Shown piece after piece: positions 1 to 13,700 of a DNA stretch of 64,000 nucleotides. Below the pieces are notes generated by a model. It ran no database searches, had not been told where the DNA came from, and saw only the letters and a list, made by a program, of their open reading frames with translations. Each line of letters begins with the position of its first letter. The stretch's first letter is position 1. Position numbers and translations under genes: made by a program. Source of the DNA: Halichondria panicea (taxonomy: Eukaryota; Porifera; Demospongiae; Suberitida; Halichondriidae). The stretch is taken from the NCBI RefSeq assembly GCF_963675165.1, contig NC_087387.1:2221501-2285500 (forward strand), written 5' to 3'.

Positions 1-3
1 ATG

Positions 4-1194
4 CAGGGGGAGGTCACTACTATGCACACTACACTACCGTTCGCTACCGCGGTCAAGATTCTTGACCCCCCAATTTTCTTCTTGACCGCTTGACCAGCCT
101 AAGATATTATGCTTGACCCCTTGACTGCAAAAAATTAAGCTCTTGACCCCTTGACCATTCAATTATCGCCGCAACAGACTGCACTATTCATGTCTATCAT
201 GCAATGCAAGGGTGTACATGCTCATAAACTGGTCCAGTGGATCCACTACATGTACAGGTATTTATATATACATGTAACAGTGATAGCTCTAGCTAGGATT
301 ATAGCTCTATAAAAGAGATTTTCATTGACACAAATTGTACAACATGTCATTTATCTAAGACTATTCATGCACAGACCTGTCATATTAATCACTGGCCACA
401 TATGAATTGGTCAGGAGAAGTGGTTATGGATGGAGCATGCACATGCACTAGCTAGGACCTCTTATATTACTTTTATGACTTCATGATCTTGCTCCAAGAG
501 TATCACTATGGGAAGCTGTCTGTCTGTGCACATCGCTGAAAATTCGCCACAACAACAAGATATGAGCATGCTCAATAAACAAGCGGAAACAATTGGAAAT
601 TAGAGAAGGACCTACTGCTACGAAGTATTTAATACGTGATATGGGACATGATGAGAAGCAATTGTACTTTTCTATCGATCAGGATCCTAAGAAAAAGATC
701 TCCTATACGTTCAGGACCGAACATGAAGCCAGGTTCTTCGTAGACATAATTTTGTTTATGCAGGCTGACAATTGTCTAAATCCGGCAACTTTGTCAGAGG
801 TTGCTACACCAGACTATACTCTCTTTCAATCCATATTGCATAGGAATGCTAAGGATCACTGACTATTAGAGTTCATTTGCTGGCACTGTGTAGCTACAGG
901 ATAGTAATTATGTGTGTGTTGTAATTCCTGTCTGTGGCTTGTTGTGTTGTGGGTTGTGGGTTGTGGTTGTGGTTATTGAGCTAGTGTGCGCATTGGATTT
1001 TGAATTTCCCGGTTAGCTTAATGAGTTCAAAGTCCACTAAAAGAGTGCTTTGTTGTCTTGACTTTTGACCTTTTGGTGGTGTATTTACCTTGTTGACCCC
1101 TTGACCATCATTAAAATACCCCCTTGACCCTTTGACCACATCTTGACCGGGTAGCGAACGGTAGTGTAGTGTGCATAGTAGTGACCTCCCCCTG
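4..1194. mobile_element. TIR DNA transposon, hAT-like ends (non-autonomous)
   Basis: Positions 4-57 and 1141-1194 are inverted copies of each other, about 54 bp long and identical except for one single-base indel. The ends read CAGGGGGAGGTC and its complement. The right flank begins TTATG, and the three visible left-flank bases are ATG, which fits a 5-bp target duplication cut off by the window edge. Just inside both ends lie several TTGACC motifs, in the same orientation at both ends. No transposase is recognisable; the only ORF is a short unknown one in the middle. CAGGG termini with a 5-bp duplication match three other elements in this window, so I place it in a hAT-like group by inference. 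The boundaries are strong and the superfamily is moderate. Confidence 0.85.
566..862 (+). CDS. Unknown ORF carried inside the TIR element
   Basis: The reading frame is open from just after a stop at 563 to the stop ending at 862. The readable part includes KYLIRDMGHDEKQLYF and a lysine patch DPKKKISY. There is no in-frame ATG before about 641, so the ORF would need an upstream exon or a short start. It does not look like a transposase, zinc finger or helicase. It may be the last exon of a cargo protein or a chance frame. It is the only sizeable open frame between the two terminal repeats. Confidence 0.25.
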   Translation, partial: ACSINKRKQLEIREGPTATKYLIRDMGHDEKQLYFSIDQDPKKKISYTFRTEHEARFFVDIILFMQADNCLNPATLSEVATPDYTLFQSILHRNAKDH

Positions 1195-1250
1195 TTATGC
1201 GGGCATAATTTGGGGCATAAAATAGGTTAGGTCATATTATGCTGGCATAA

Positions 1251-1511
1251 TTGGGGCATAATAGGGTTAAAATTTTGAATTTGGTCAATTTGGTACAAAT
1301 ACAACGGTCCTCTACTGTTGCTGAACGTGTTTTTTCTCTTTTAATGACTCTTTCATGTCTAGAGGATTATGTTCAGTTATGTTACAAATGTACAAATATG
1401 AATACAAGTACAAGAGATAATCTATTACTGCTCAGTGAAAAAATGACGTCAATCATGGGTTCTTTCGACAAGCATAATAGGCTGAATTTGGGGCAGTGCT
1501 CAAAAGCATAA
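1251..1511 (+). pseudogene. hAT transposase C-terminal dimerisation-domain relic
   Basis: The frame reads RSSTVAERVFSLL followed by CLEDYVQL. This matches the hAT dimerisation signature (SSAxxERVFSLL ... SLEDYIExS). Nothing upstream restores the catalytic part, so this is a fragment. The surrounding 1.2-1.65 kb repeats the word GCATAAT on both strands at about 1203, 1247, 1254, 1474, 1506, 1524 and 1629, which may be the remains of that element's own subterminal repeats. The fragment starts just outside the right end of the 4-1194 element, and its frame does not continue into that element. The domain call is fairly safe; the original extent is unknown. Confidence 0.7.
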
Positions 1512-2600
1512 TAGGCAGAAAAAAGAGCATAATTTGAGCTCCTTGTAACCGAGTTCATTCGCAGCCAGGTATGGTTCAACACTAAAATTAGCCTTTGCTT
1601 AGAGTCAATAATCCTTCTTTTCACGTTCATTATGCTATAATAGGAAAATATACGGAGTGTTACCGCCCACTATGATGTGGACAAATCTGATTGGCACTGC
1701 CAAGTGATTCTGGCAGGGGTCCACAGAATTGCTGCAATAGTGACCAGACGTTCCCTCCCTCCCACGTCTGCTCGCGAGACTAGTATTCATGCACTCCTAC
1801 CATGTATCCATGGATCAGAAAAACAGCTCCCCCCTTCCACATGGTGCCAATTCCCCCAACCAACTTTCAGGGACAAAACATGGGGGTATTAGCCCCCGAC
1901 TGGAGAAATCTTCTGGTGGTGTCTGACGATGTTACATTGCAAGCTGAGTGGATGAGCACTGTACAGCAGTGTACAACGCTTTGGTTTAGTTAACTTGAGT
2001 GATTGTGTATATAGTTCAGTACTAACTAACTGTATTGGTGTATTTTAACACAACTGTAGGTGTATTTTCTCACTAAAAATGATAGCTGTAGAGTAAGTCG
2101 CCAAACTCTGTCAGACATCAAAGTGTGTCGGGCGTGTAATGCACGAACATAACAAGATTGATTCAAACTAATTACACACACTAACAGATGGCCATGGGAC
2201 TACTATCCAGCGAAAACTTGGATAGGCCAAGTCGCTTCCAGTCCGAGCAAAAAAACTACCGAATAATTTGATTTGCGCCAGAACGTACCGATCCCCGTTT
2301 TTGCCAAACTACACAGCTATAGAGCTAACTGACAAGCTGAGTACAATCTAGATAGAGTGCATGCAGTACAGAGTGGAGCAATTCCCATAATCAGGCAACC
2401 CTGTAAAGCAGAGGTACACTTGTTTCTTTGTGAGGGTTGTAAAGTGCTGAGTCAGCAATACTCCAGCTATAAGCGCTAATATATAGCGCTATAGCTGTGA
2501 CTTACTCTATAATACTGTTGGTGTATTTTATCCACTTCACTTAATTGTTATATGAGGGAAAGAACTGGTCCAAATTGAGGTAAGAGGCATAGGGACGAGG
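1512..2600. other. No gene recognised
   Basis: Short ORFs here have no recognisable motif and poor start context. A few bases are duplicated (ACTCTATAATACTG-like words near 2030 and 2510), but I see no clear gene, RNA or element ends. Confidence 0.5.
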
Positions 2601-2602
<2 letters not shown>

Positions 2603-2646
<44 letters not shown>

Positions 2647-2661
2647 ACACACACACACAAA
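2603..2661. repeat. (CA)n microsatellite
   Basis: An almost pure CA dinucleotide run with one ATA interruption. The long CVCV reading frame on the minus strand here is an artefact of the run. Confidence 0.95.
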
Positions 2662-2759
2662 CACACCTGCGAAAATACTGTATACGACGACCAGGAACAT
2701 CTGCTTAATAATAATCTTTTGTGTAATCTAACATCAAACATTTGTTTTACAGGAGCTAG

Positions 2760-3012
2760 AAGGAGGAGCAACTGGAACTCAAATCTGCTAAACCTGACGA
2801 GTATGTGGTAAGTTTTTCTTTGGTTCATTCCCGTTCCCGTTAATACTATATCTTCCCATAGTTTGCGCATGAGCGGACCCACCAGTTGCTTCAGCAGCTA
2901 AGAGGAGCAGCAACTGGCCAGGGAGGAAGAGCTACCTACCATTAAAGTTAGGCGTGGTTATATGCAGCAACCTGACCCCCTGCCCCTTTTTCTTGATGGC
3001 AAACCCCGCGAG
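2760..3012 (+). pseudogene. Two exon-like segments of an unrecognised coiled-coil/basic protein
   Basis: Segment 2760-2807 follows CTAG and ends at GTGGTAAGT; it reads KEEQLELKSAKPDEYV. Segment 2862-3012 follows CCCATAG and ends at GAGGTAGG; it begins FAHERTHQLLQQL. After a single-base shift near 2915 it continues as LAREEELPTIKVRRGYMQQ and ends FLDGKPRE. The splice signals and smooth amino-acid composition suggest real former exons, but the frameshift suggests decay or a sequence error. I do not recognise the family. It lies upstream of other gene scraps and could be part of the same debris. Confidence 0.35.
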
Positions 3013-3501
3013 GTAGGACACACCTCACATCACATTAGTGAATTCACACGCAACACACACACGCAGACATGCACACAGGAAGTATCTTCTTGATTATCAA
3101 AAGAATGTCAGAGCTCCCCCTTTATTTCCCCATGCTTTTCCTCTTGGTACCCCACCACCACGTTCTTGATTTGTGGATTAGTATACTAAAACTTTTTTCT
3201 CGCTAGTTTAAAGGCTGTTGCAGTCTCTTCAGAATCTTTCGTAGCATCATTTGTTCGCACAAAGTTTCTATAATTTAGTCTTGCCTAAAGCGCTAGCTTT
3301 TTGTTAGCTACAAGAGTCAGAAAAGAGCTGTAAAGCTAGCTAGCTCTTGCAGACACACCCCTTATTCCTGTGTGTAACTAATGTATGCGCGCATTCTATA
3401 ATTCTTCTGTTTAGCCATTGTCTGTGGCTACTGCTCCTATCTACACCTGCTTAAAGATGTAAGCATCAGAGGCTTATAGGAGCTATTCTATCGCAACTTT
3501 A

Positions 3502-4040
3502 GGACGATGGACTGTGCCATCCAGTGGCCTATGCGAATCGCTCTCTAACAGCTGCAGAGCGTAATTATGGAATTACCGAACTAGAGACCCTAGCAGTCGT
3601 TTGGGCACTGATTCACTACCGCAGCTACCTTTATGGACAAGAAGTCACTGTGTACACGGACCACTCCGCAGTGAAGGCTGTCCTCCTTACACCGAAGCCA
3701 AGTGGGAAGCACGCTTGATGGTGGACCAAGACATATGGCTCTGGAATCCGGGACCTGAATATTGTACATTGCTCAGGCAAGAGTAATGCTAATGCCGACT
3801 CTCTGTCGCGCAGCCCTCTATCTCGATCCCCACAAGAAGGCATTGGTGAAGCCGAGTGTCAGATTGCGGCGATTTCCTTCCGGTCAGTCGATGTGCGTGA
3901 CATTTCTTCCTTATTGCAGTCGGAGTTGTCTTCGCCCAAACAGACTATCTCTAGAAGAGCAGATGAAAGACCCGTGGCTAGAGAAGCTCTTCCGAGATGG
4001 TAACCTGCTGCTGGATGGGCAAGGAAAGTTCTACTACAGA
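3502..4040 (+). pseudogene. Ty3/gypsy retrotransposon pol relic (RNase H region)
   Basis: The frame from 3503 reads the start of a retroelement RNase H domain, with YANRSLTAAERNYGITELE and then VYTDHSAVKAVL, which contains the TDH active-site region. A frame change near 3715 is needed to reach NANADSLSRSP, the conserved 3' end of this domain in gypsy-like pol, and another leads to a [11 protein letters not shown] stretch typical of the spacer before integrase. Reverse transcriptase, integrase and LTRs are not seen. This is a dead fragment about 540 bp long that abuts the SMARCE1 relic. Confidence 0.85.
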
Positions 4041-4044
4041 GCAG

Positions 4045-4752
4045 ATCATTGGTCAGAAGTGGCGTGAGCTCTCAGAGGAAGAGAAGCAACCTTTCAACGA
4101 TGAGTACGAGGCAGATAAGGCTAGATACAATGAGCAGCTGAAGGTTTATTGAAACTCGGTAGCCTTCAGACGATGGCAAAAAGCAAAGCAACCAGGTCAG
4201 CAAACAATGGTGTTTTAATGGTGTTTATTGTCAATAAATTATTTCCCCGTATAGCTGAGACTGCAGCTCGTGAGGCGGCCGGTCGAGAAGCAGCTGGTCT
4301 GAGTGAACACGGCTCCCCACCCCCTGCTGTGAATGCCCCACCCAGACAGAATAGTGCTGAGGCTAGGTTGCAGATGATGCAGCAAGAAGAAAATGATGAA
4401 GGTGAACAATTTGTATAGTTTCTAAATTTCTTTTCTTCTGCAGATGAGTACATCATCAAGAATTAAGCAGTTGGCAGCAATACGTTTTCACAGAAACCAT
4501 GCATCGTCTGATGCTGGAGATCTTCGGTGACACAAAAATCGCCGACACACGTTCTGTTGTGACCAATTCACGACTGGTAGTCCTACGCAAGCAGGTCACT
4601 CCTGCATCATAATTATCGCAACGAGTTCATAATTTTTCCAGAGAAAACTGGAGTCCGAGATCAAAGGATTTGATGTCTACAAGGCGAAGAAAACAAGAAA
4701 AGAGCATGCATGTTTGGACGACTCTGAGAAGTTTAGAAGAGAGCTAAAGAGG
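4045..4752 (+). pseudogene. SMARCE1-like: 5'-truncated, frameshifted copy of SMARCE1/BAF57 (HMG-box chromatin-remodelling subunit)
   Basis: The frame from 4045 reads [17 protein letters not shown] and [16 protein letters not shown], the second half of the BAF57-type HMG box. An in-frame TGA follows directly, and then NSVAFRRWQKAK, the BAF57 NSPAY segment. A probable intron (about 4207-4255) leads to an Ala/Glu-rich exon ending near 4400, and another (about 4401-4440, ending TTCTGCAG) leads to the BAF57 region seen in two shifted frames as QLAAIRFHRNH and HRLMLEIFGDTKIADTRSVV. The last exon-like block, ending at AGGGTAAGC (4752), reads EKLESEIKGFDVYKAKK. At least one stop and two frameshifts are visible, and the N-terminal half of the HMG box is missing at the junction with the gypsy scrap. 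Retained introns argue for a DNA-level duplication rather than a processed copy. Confidence 0.8.
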
Positions 4753-5133
4753 GTAAGCTAAACTGCATGTTGTTGTGATATGTTGCTCTGGCCCTCGGTA
4801 GCTTCATGAAACCCCACCCACAAGTTGGAAGAAACCAGCGCTGTCTCTAGCCTCAAAGGATTTGCCAGAGCCAGTGTCAGATCCAAAGTATAAGACATTG
4901 TGAAAGCAAGAACATTCTCATATAACACTGTTGAGCTTCACTCTAGCATCAAAGATCACTTTTGATTTTGTGATGTCAATGAGCTGTAATTGCCATGCGC
5001 ATTGATTAGATTACAATGTAGAGTCTAGTCGGGTAAAGAAATTTATATCAAAATAATGCATGGGCGGCTAACTTTTCAATGTATACATATTTTCATTGAA
5101 CTGCTTCTTCTCAACTCATCAGCAAAAAGCATC

Positions 5134-5258
<125 letters not shown>

Positions 5259-5285
5259 ACATCTCATTCTCAACTGAACTTAACT

Positions 5286-5301
5286 GGTTCTTCTAAGAAC
5301 C
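5286..5301 (+). terminator. Histone mRNA 3' stem-loop
   Basis: The 16-base element GGTTCTTCTAAGAACC has a perfect 6-bp stem and a 4-base TTCT-type loop, followed by ACCACA. This is the metazoan replication-dependent histone 3'-end signal, bound by SLBP and cleaved with U7 snRNP. It lies 28 bases after the H4 stop codon, and a purine-rich CAAAGAG follows as a possible histone downstream element. The signal is intact although the H4 coding part is deleted. Confidence 0.88.
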
Positions 5302-6490
5302 ACCACATTTCAAAGAGTCACCATTTCATTTTTTGTCTTTTGTGAATTAACCACTGCAGTTTACCAACGTTAACAAGTAGTCTATGCATGGTGTGACATT
5401 AGTGTCAAGATTAGGGTGATTTCAATGAGGGTGTTGTTTTCTGCCAGTTAGGGTGCTTGCTAATCTTATGAGGATGCATCAGTTTCTGCCAATGAGACCA
5501 GGGTGATCATTGCTGATCTTATGAGGGTGTGTTTTCATACATTGAGGGCTGATCTACGACGAGGGATTGAGGGTGCTCGCTAATCATATGAGTGACTCTG
5601 CAGAGTGTGTACCATGATCAAACAAAGCTGGGAAAGTCCCTTGCTTGTGAGACTGTGCATGTACCATGATGCAAAGCTGGGAGGAAGCCAGGGAGTCCCT
5701 TGCTTGCAATAACACTACACCACACATGCAATGTGCGAACAAGAGCCCTCGCTTGCATGCTCAACATAGTTGCTACGATTGGCCGGGGAAAACACCAAAA
5801 AGCTAGCTTAGCTACTTCGCAGCGTGCGAGGAGTATGTCAATCTGTCACAACATCATTCACGTGCATGATGTATATTCTTTAAAACTAAAGATTACTGCT
5901 ACGGCCAAAGCTGAAAAACAGCCTGGTCCACAAATATCAATGTGTTTGCAAAGTTTAAGACTTTAGTTTTATGTCACTCAAACTACGAGCTACAGCTATG
6001 CACTCCTGATTTCACGATCGTCTCATGCATCGAATCATTATTTTTGTTACTAACCCTCATTTGTATCAAGCCTATATATTACCAATCATGCAGTATCTTG
6101 ATAATGAAGTAAAGAAAAGCCACTCACTAGCCATCTGAGCTATAGCTATCTGCCGGCGATCTATATAATTTGGTGAACCCCACAGAAAAAAGTATTCACC
6201 CCTTATTTTGCACAGTTCAAACTAGATCTACTTCAAGCTGAATGAATGCCAGCAGGCTCAACAAGGAATTGTTAGTTAATCTCTATAGCTCTCAGTCTAA
6301 TTATGACCTGTAGACTACTCGGTGTATCTTGCTATCTAGTCTATATTGACGGTCGTGTGTATTCTAGGATATGTATTTGCATAGCTAAATCTACATCTAG
6401 ATAGATGACACAGAAATTAATATTTTACATCTCCTCAGATAACGCTAAGCCTTACGCAATAAATACAGCACTTGATAATTTCCCAAAGCC
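5302..6490. other. No gene recognised; degenerate GAGGGTG-type repeats
   Basis: From about 5400 to 5600 the words AGGGTG, TTATGAGG and TTTCTGCCA recur irregularly, suggesting a degenerate minisatellite. Near 5780 the words GGCCGGGGAAAACACC and AAAAAGC match the ends of a repeat family seen at 8972, 9203 and 15541. No convincing coding region. Confidence 0.45.
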
Positions 6491-8596
<2,106 letters not shown>

Positions 8597-8758
8597 TGCC
8601 AAAGAGTGTTGTGTTTATAGTAGATCTATCTATCAATCCATTCCTCCTGGAAACAAAGCATGCATGGCCAAGCAAGTGTTAGAACGTGCTGAAGTACGTT
8701 GTTGTTTTACTTTAACGAGACAAATCTCACACGCTAGCTGGCTAGTCCCTTACATGCA

Positions 8759-8885
8759 TGGTCCTAAATTGAGTCGTTATATATAGGTAAATTATTTCCT
8801 AGCCTATATATAGTATAACAAAGGGCGTATAAAGAAAGTTTACTTTTATATGCCCTTGGTAAAACGATTGACTAAATTAGGACCA
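8759..8885. mobile_element. Hairpin MITE
   Basis: GGTCCTAAATTGAG at the left is mirrored by ACTAAATTAGGACC at the right. The centre forms a second inverted pair, AAGGGCGTATAAAG against CTTTTATATGCCCTT. No coding capacity. The arms are imperfect, suggesting some age. Confidence 0.6.
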
Positions 8886-8971
8886 CCACGTAACATTTTT
8901 AAATGCATGGGGAAGTGCATGGCCAATTTAACAATGACAACAGCAAGAAAAAGGAAGGCCTGCTGGGAATG

Positions 8972-9317
8972 AGGCTAGGGAAGCACCAAAAAGCAAGAAA
9001 ATTCATATTCCAATTCGTTACAATATCATTCACACGTAAATTGTTCGCGTATAAAGATCTATAGTTTTTCCACGCTATTTAGTGTTTTTCCATTTTTTTC
9101 TTTGCTTCCTCATTTCATCTATTCTTTTTTTGCTACCTTTTATTTATGTCATGACATCAGCATGACAACAGCAAGAAAAAGGAAGGCCTGGGAACGAGGC
9201 TAAGGAAACACCAAAAAGCATGAACATTCACTCCAATCCGTTACAACGTCATTTCACGCATAAATTATAAAGATCTATATATAGTTTTCTACGCTATTTG
9301 CTGGTTTTCCCGGCCAA
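8972..9317. repeat. Two direct copies of a MITE-like repeat
   Basis: About 8972-9095 and 9203-9317 are similar to each other: each has AAGCACCAAAAAGC or AAACACCAAAAAGC at the left, ATCCGTTACAA- or TTCGTTACAA-like words inside, and CACGCTATTT or TACGCTATTT with GTTTTTCC or GGTTTTCCCGGCC at the right. Their upstream flank, CAACAGCAAGAAAAAGGAAG, is also repeated, so a larger block was duplicated. The same family recurs at 15541-15702. Confidence 0.65.
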
Positions 9318-9978
9318 ATCCTGTAGCAATGTAACCATAGTTATATATGGCACGCAACTACCCTATATAATTGCAGGAGTACATAAAGGAGAGTAAGCAA
9401 CTACTATACAGCCCATACAAATGTGTTGTTATCTCACAATTGTCGGATTGTTATTTATAGTTATTAATGAGTCAGTTCGATCACCTACTAAGAAACTGAT
9501 AACACAAATTGTATGATATTAAGTATAGGTGATCTAATTAGTATGCGTCAAGTGCATGTAAATTTAAGTGAAAACAGTTGGTTTTAATCAAATGTAAACC
9601 GTCCTTGTTGCCCAGTGAGTGGGCAGATCAAAGCAATCCAGTGCTCAGTATATGGCATTGCATCACTGCCATGGCTACCATATATTGCACTGCATTATAT
9701 GGCATAATGCACTGGATTATATGCACTTGCACTGTGTGTAAATGCAGTAGATTTCTTTAAGAGATATCCATTTGGGACTTATGCCCCACCATCCTACCCA
9801 ATACTCAGTTGGTCCCTTTTATAGGCTACTACCTTTACAACTACTAGTGGGAAGAAAACCTAAAAAATTTACTATGGAATTCAGCAAAACTAATGAATAC
9901 ACTAAATTCCTTCAAAACACATGTCTTTTATTACGATTTATATGACCAGTCAGACGAGTTTAACGTCATTGGGCAACA

Positions 9979-10115
9979 AGTTAGTTATTGCCGGCGCCCT
10001 CGTGCAACATGCCATATATTGCACTGGATGACATAATGCCCTCGGGCATTATATTGCTCCAGTGCAATATATGGCATGTTGCACTCTGGCTGGGCAATAA
10101 CTAATACTTGGAGGT
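9979..10115. repeat. Large inverted repeat (palindromic MITE)
   Basis: Arms GTTAGTTATTGCC and GGCAATAACTAAT bracket a second strong pair, GCCATATATTGCACTGGA against TCCAGTGCAATATATGGC, around a small centre with CCCTCGGGC. Related words (CCAGTGC, CATATATTGCACTG) occur at 9636-9715, suggesting an older broken copy next to it. No gene between 8597 and 10420. Confidence 0.75.
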
Positions 10116-10420
10116 TTACTGTATGTAGTGGACATTAAGTAATCAAGGACAAAGTATGCTGTATGGTGATCATTACCAGCTCTAGTGCTCAATAGGCGGG
10201 GTGGGCGATGGTTGTTTCTCGTGTAACCAAATCTCAGACAACATCATCTAGAAGTATAATAAACTGCCAATTCACAATCATGCACATAAATGCACTGGCA
10301 TGTATACATGTATATACAAAAATAGTCATTCTATAAATCCTACAGAATCAGTACGACTTCACTGACACCAAAAATACACGTACAACAAATACATGCATAC
10401 ATGCATGTACGTAAAAGTTT

Positions 10421-10734
10421 TCAAACAGAAGTTTGGTATGAAGATCGTCGTCTGTACATTACATTAGTATATCCAGTGGCTGTTCTTACGCCTCGATTGC
10501 CATTACGCGGTTCAGATTCGGATTGTTGTGGGTCGCTGTTGAAATGGTGAGCTGATTCAGTAACCTGCAAATCGTGTTCACTTCTCAGCCCATAAACAAG
10601 ATTGGTCTCCATGGTTTTTTGTTCAGCTTGTAACTGATCCTCGTCTCTGAGCCCATACGAAGCATTTGTTTCCATCTCAGTAGCAGCCTCAGTAAGTTTG
10701 CTTTGCTCTTCGAGCGAGAGGACATGATCATACT
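10421..10734 (-). CDS. RTK last exon: cytoplasmic tail with repeated tyrosine motifs
   Basis: Begins at an acceptor (CAACAG) and joins the previous exon to give EDEHKYDHV. The tail is acidic and polar and holds a duplicated segment, [18 protein letters not shown] and [17 protein letters not shown]. The end reads [21 protein letters not shown] fits the pYxN consensus for Grb2-type SH2 domains, and the duplicated YGLR tyrosines may be further docking sites; binding is inferred only from motif form. Confidence 0.85.
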
Positions 10735-13700
10735 CTGTTGTAGGGTAATAGAACACTCAGTCAAACACTTAAATATATCACTAACCTAACACGAACTATC
10801 AGAATACTACATTACTAATACATTACGACACCTTAATACAAATGTAGAAGGTGCTTCTGTTGAATTTGCTAAGAAACACAACAATTACGGAAATGCGTTC
10901 AATTAATACAGTGTCTCCTATATACTCAGAGTGAACTTGCTTACTGTGTTCATCCTCAGTGATAGCGACTAGCTCCATGTTCAATTCCATGTAGCCCACC
11001 ATGATGCTTAAAACTTTCTCCAACTCGGTTGCTAGCTCATCAAAGGATGGCCTCTCTTCTGAATCCTCGTACCAACATCTGGTCATCAGTGAGACCCTGT
11101 AGTGATACGATCAGCTAGTTACAACATAGACAAGGCAATGTACTTCCATACAATACTAGAATCAAAGCATATTATTATGATTTGCCATGATAATTATATA
11201 CTAGTATAATGAATTGGTATACATAACTTAAAGGTGTTCCTTAACTGCTAGTGTATCAATGTTTATACTTACATCTCTGTAGAGCAAGCAGTATTCTGGG
11301 GAGGTTCCAATCTCTTTCCCTCTCTGAGTAGAGCCACTAGGGACATTGGGTCCACTCCAGGGTAGGGGGTTCGGCCACCACTGAAGACCTCCCACACGGT
11401 TACACCATACGACCACTGCATTATTGTGGAGACAACATACAAGGCTAGACTAATGTAGTCGTAATGTCAACCAAATAACGTATATGCTTTGAGGGCACAA
11501 AACTGAAGTCTATATAGAGCAACAATAACAATGTTACATTAATTCTGTAGCTGAATCCGTTCGTACTGAGCACCACACGATGTTTATTTTATTGCTACCG
11601 TAACTAGAGCATCATACATACCACATCAGTTTTCTCGTTGAAGATAGCATCGCTTAGACTCTCCATTGCCAACCATTTGTACGGCAGTTTAACTCCCTCA
11701 GCTTCACCCTGTCTGAAGTATCCTTGCGTATACATATCCTCAGCCAAGCCAAAATCACTAACTTTGAGGTCACCGTTTGAATCCAACCTACATATTCAAT
11801 GAGAGTAACTCACAATCTATTGAAGATTTCCTGTAACCTGAACTATACATTATATTGATAAATTATATGCAAATGCTTAACGTTACTGTGTGCACATGCA
11901 CAAGACTACAGTCTAGTCTAGACAAACTACAAACCAATTCAGTGCCTCACATGCAGTTCCTAGCAGCCAGATCTCGATGGACGAACTTGTGCCCAGCAAG
12001 ATACGCCATTCCAAGAGTTATCTGATGACACATCTTCAACAGCAACTTCCTCACAGCAAACACCTACGTACAAATTGTAAACGAGATAATTTTGCATAAT
12101 TATGAGTTAAGATTAGCATATAATTATAGTAACAAAAATTAATTACAACACATACGTAAGTTGATAGGCCTTGCAAAGAGTCATGTAGTTTTGTAATGAA
12201 ATTCCTAACTCATAATTATTATTGACCCTCGAAATTCCTGGAGTTTGCAAAGCCTTTGCAAAACATCTATAAAAGCGTTGCACGTTGCACGTTCTTTATA
12301 TCAGTACTAATACAAACTACAATGTGTCACTATTTTCCATATAAGGAACGCACAACGCGCAATGTTTTAAGTTTTATCGAAAGCTATATAATTGTTTAGT
12401 ATTATAAGAGTGACCAGCACATAGGGTGACCACAATAACTGCATGATTGTGCTAACACTTGCTCGGCCGTACTGAATTTTCATTTTTGGCATGGAATTCA
12501 AAATACCTTCTCAGAATCCTCTCCCTCTGCCAACTCTAGGTTAGACCTCTCTTTTTTCAAATAGTCTAGTAGACTCCCGTTCGTCATATAAGGCATCACC
12601 ATGGAAACACCGGATCCGGCATCAAGACACACCCCAATCAGAGGCATGACGTGAGGGTGGTGGAATTCTTGCATTTTGGTGATCTCACTCACCATGCTCT
12701 GTACGTCATTCTGAGTGAACAGACCTGGGGAGAGGGGGGGGGGGGGGGGAGGTATAATGTACTCATAAGTAGCTATAGGACTTGTGCATGTGTCCGCTCT
12801 TAGACAAGAGAAAGTTTGAAGGTACACATATAAAATCTGCCGGGAGACTTGTTTCAAAAACGCACGAGTATATATGAAATATATGTGCTTATAATTTATA
12901 GTTAACCTTTTAGTGTCTTCAAAGCCACACCCCTCATGGCAACGTTATTCCAGTCCATTAGTAATCCTTTGTACACAATCCCAAAGGCTCCTAGAATGAT
13001 GGGAACAAACCAAACATTATCAAACTGCCAGAGATGGACAAGAGAATGAAGTCTGACAAGCAATATTCTTGTAATGTGGATCCCATGCACTTGAAGGTGT
13101 TCAAACTATAATTATGATAGTTCTTGGCTGGTAACTATAGTTCGCCAAAGAAAAGTGGGATCTATCCATTACGTAGTTACCTTGACCAACTGCATCTTGC
13201 AATTTCAGATTAGAGCTGGGAATTCTCATTGATTCTGGAACATACTTCAAAATCTCCCGCGTTTGATATTCTGCAGAATGAGAAATGCATGAGATTGATT
13301 TGAATGCCCATACACGTGCAACATACAGTATATATACATACCTATAAGAGTTCCTGGGCCAGACAACTTCCTCATTCTATAAAAGGTTTATAATGGCAAT
13401 AATATACACAGCACAGCAGCTACACAGTTCAAATACTATACATGCAGACACTGTTGGGGCACCTTTTCTACTTTTATGGCTCAGCCATCGTAAAGAGCTC
13501 ACCTTATAGTAGACACTCTTAGCTTTTTTTCTTTGTTTCGTACCGATCTTCTCGTACAGAGACAGCAAACTATCGCCAATATAGCAAGAGCAGCCATAAC
13601 CATGACAGCGGTGACGCTGATAATCACAGGGTCACCTCCCTGACTGATTGACCGAGCCGTGGACACTGTTGGGTCTAGAGATAAAATCAGGCAATTATGT

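Noticed and set aside
11228..11416. Minus-strand frame reading [15 protein letters not shown]
   Set aside because: Wrong frame of the kinase exon 11415-11273, which reads [14 protein letters not shown] when spliced.
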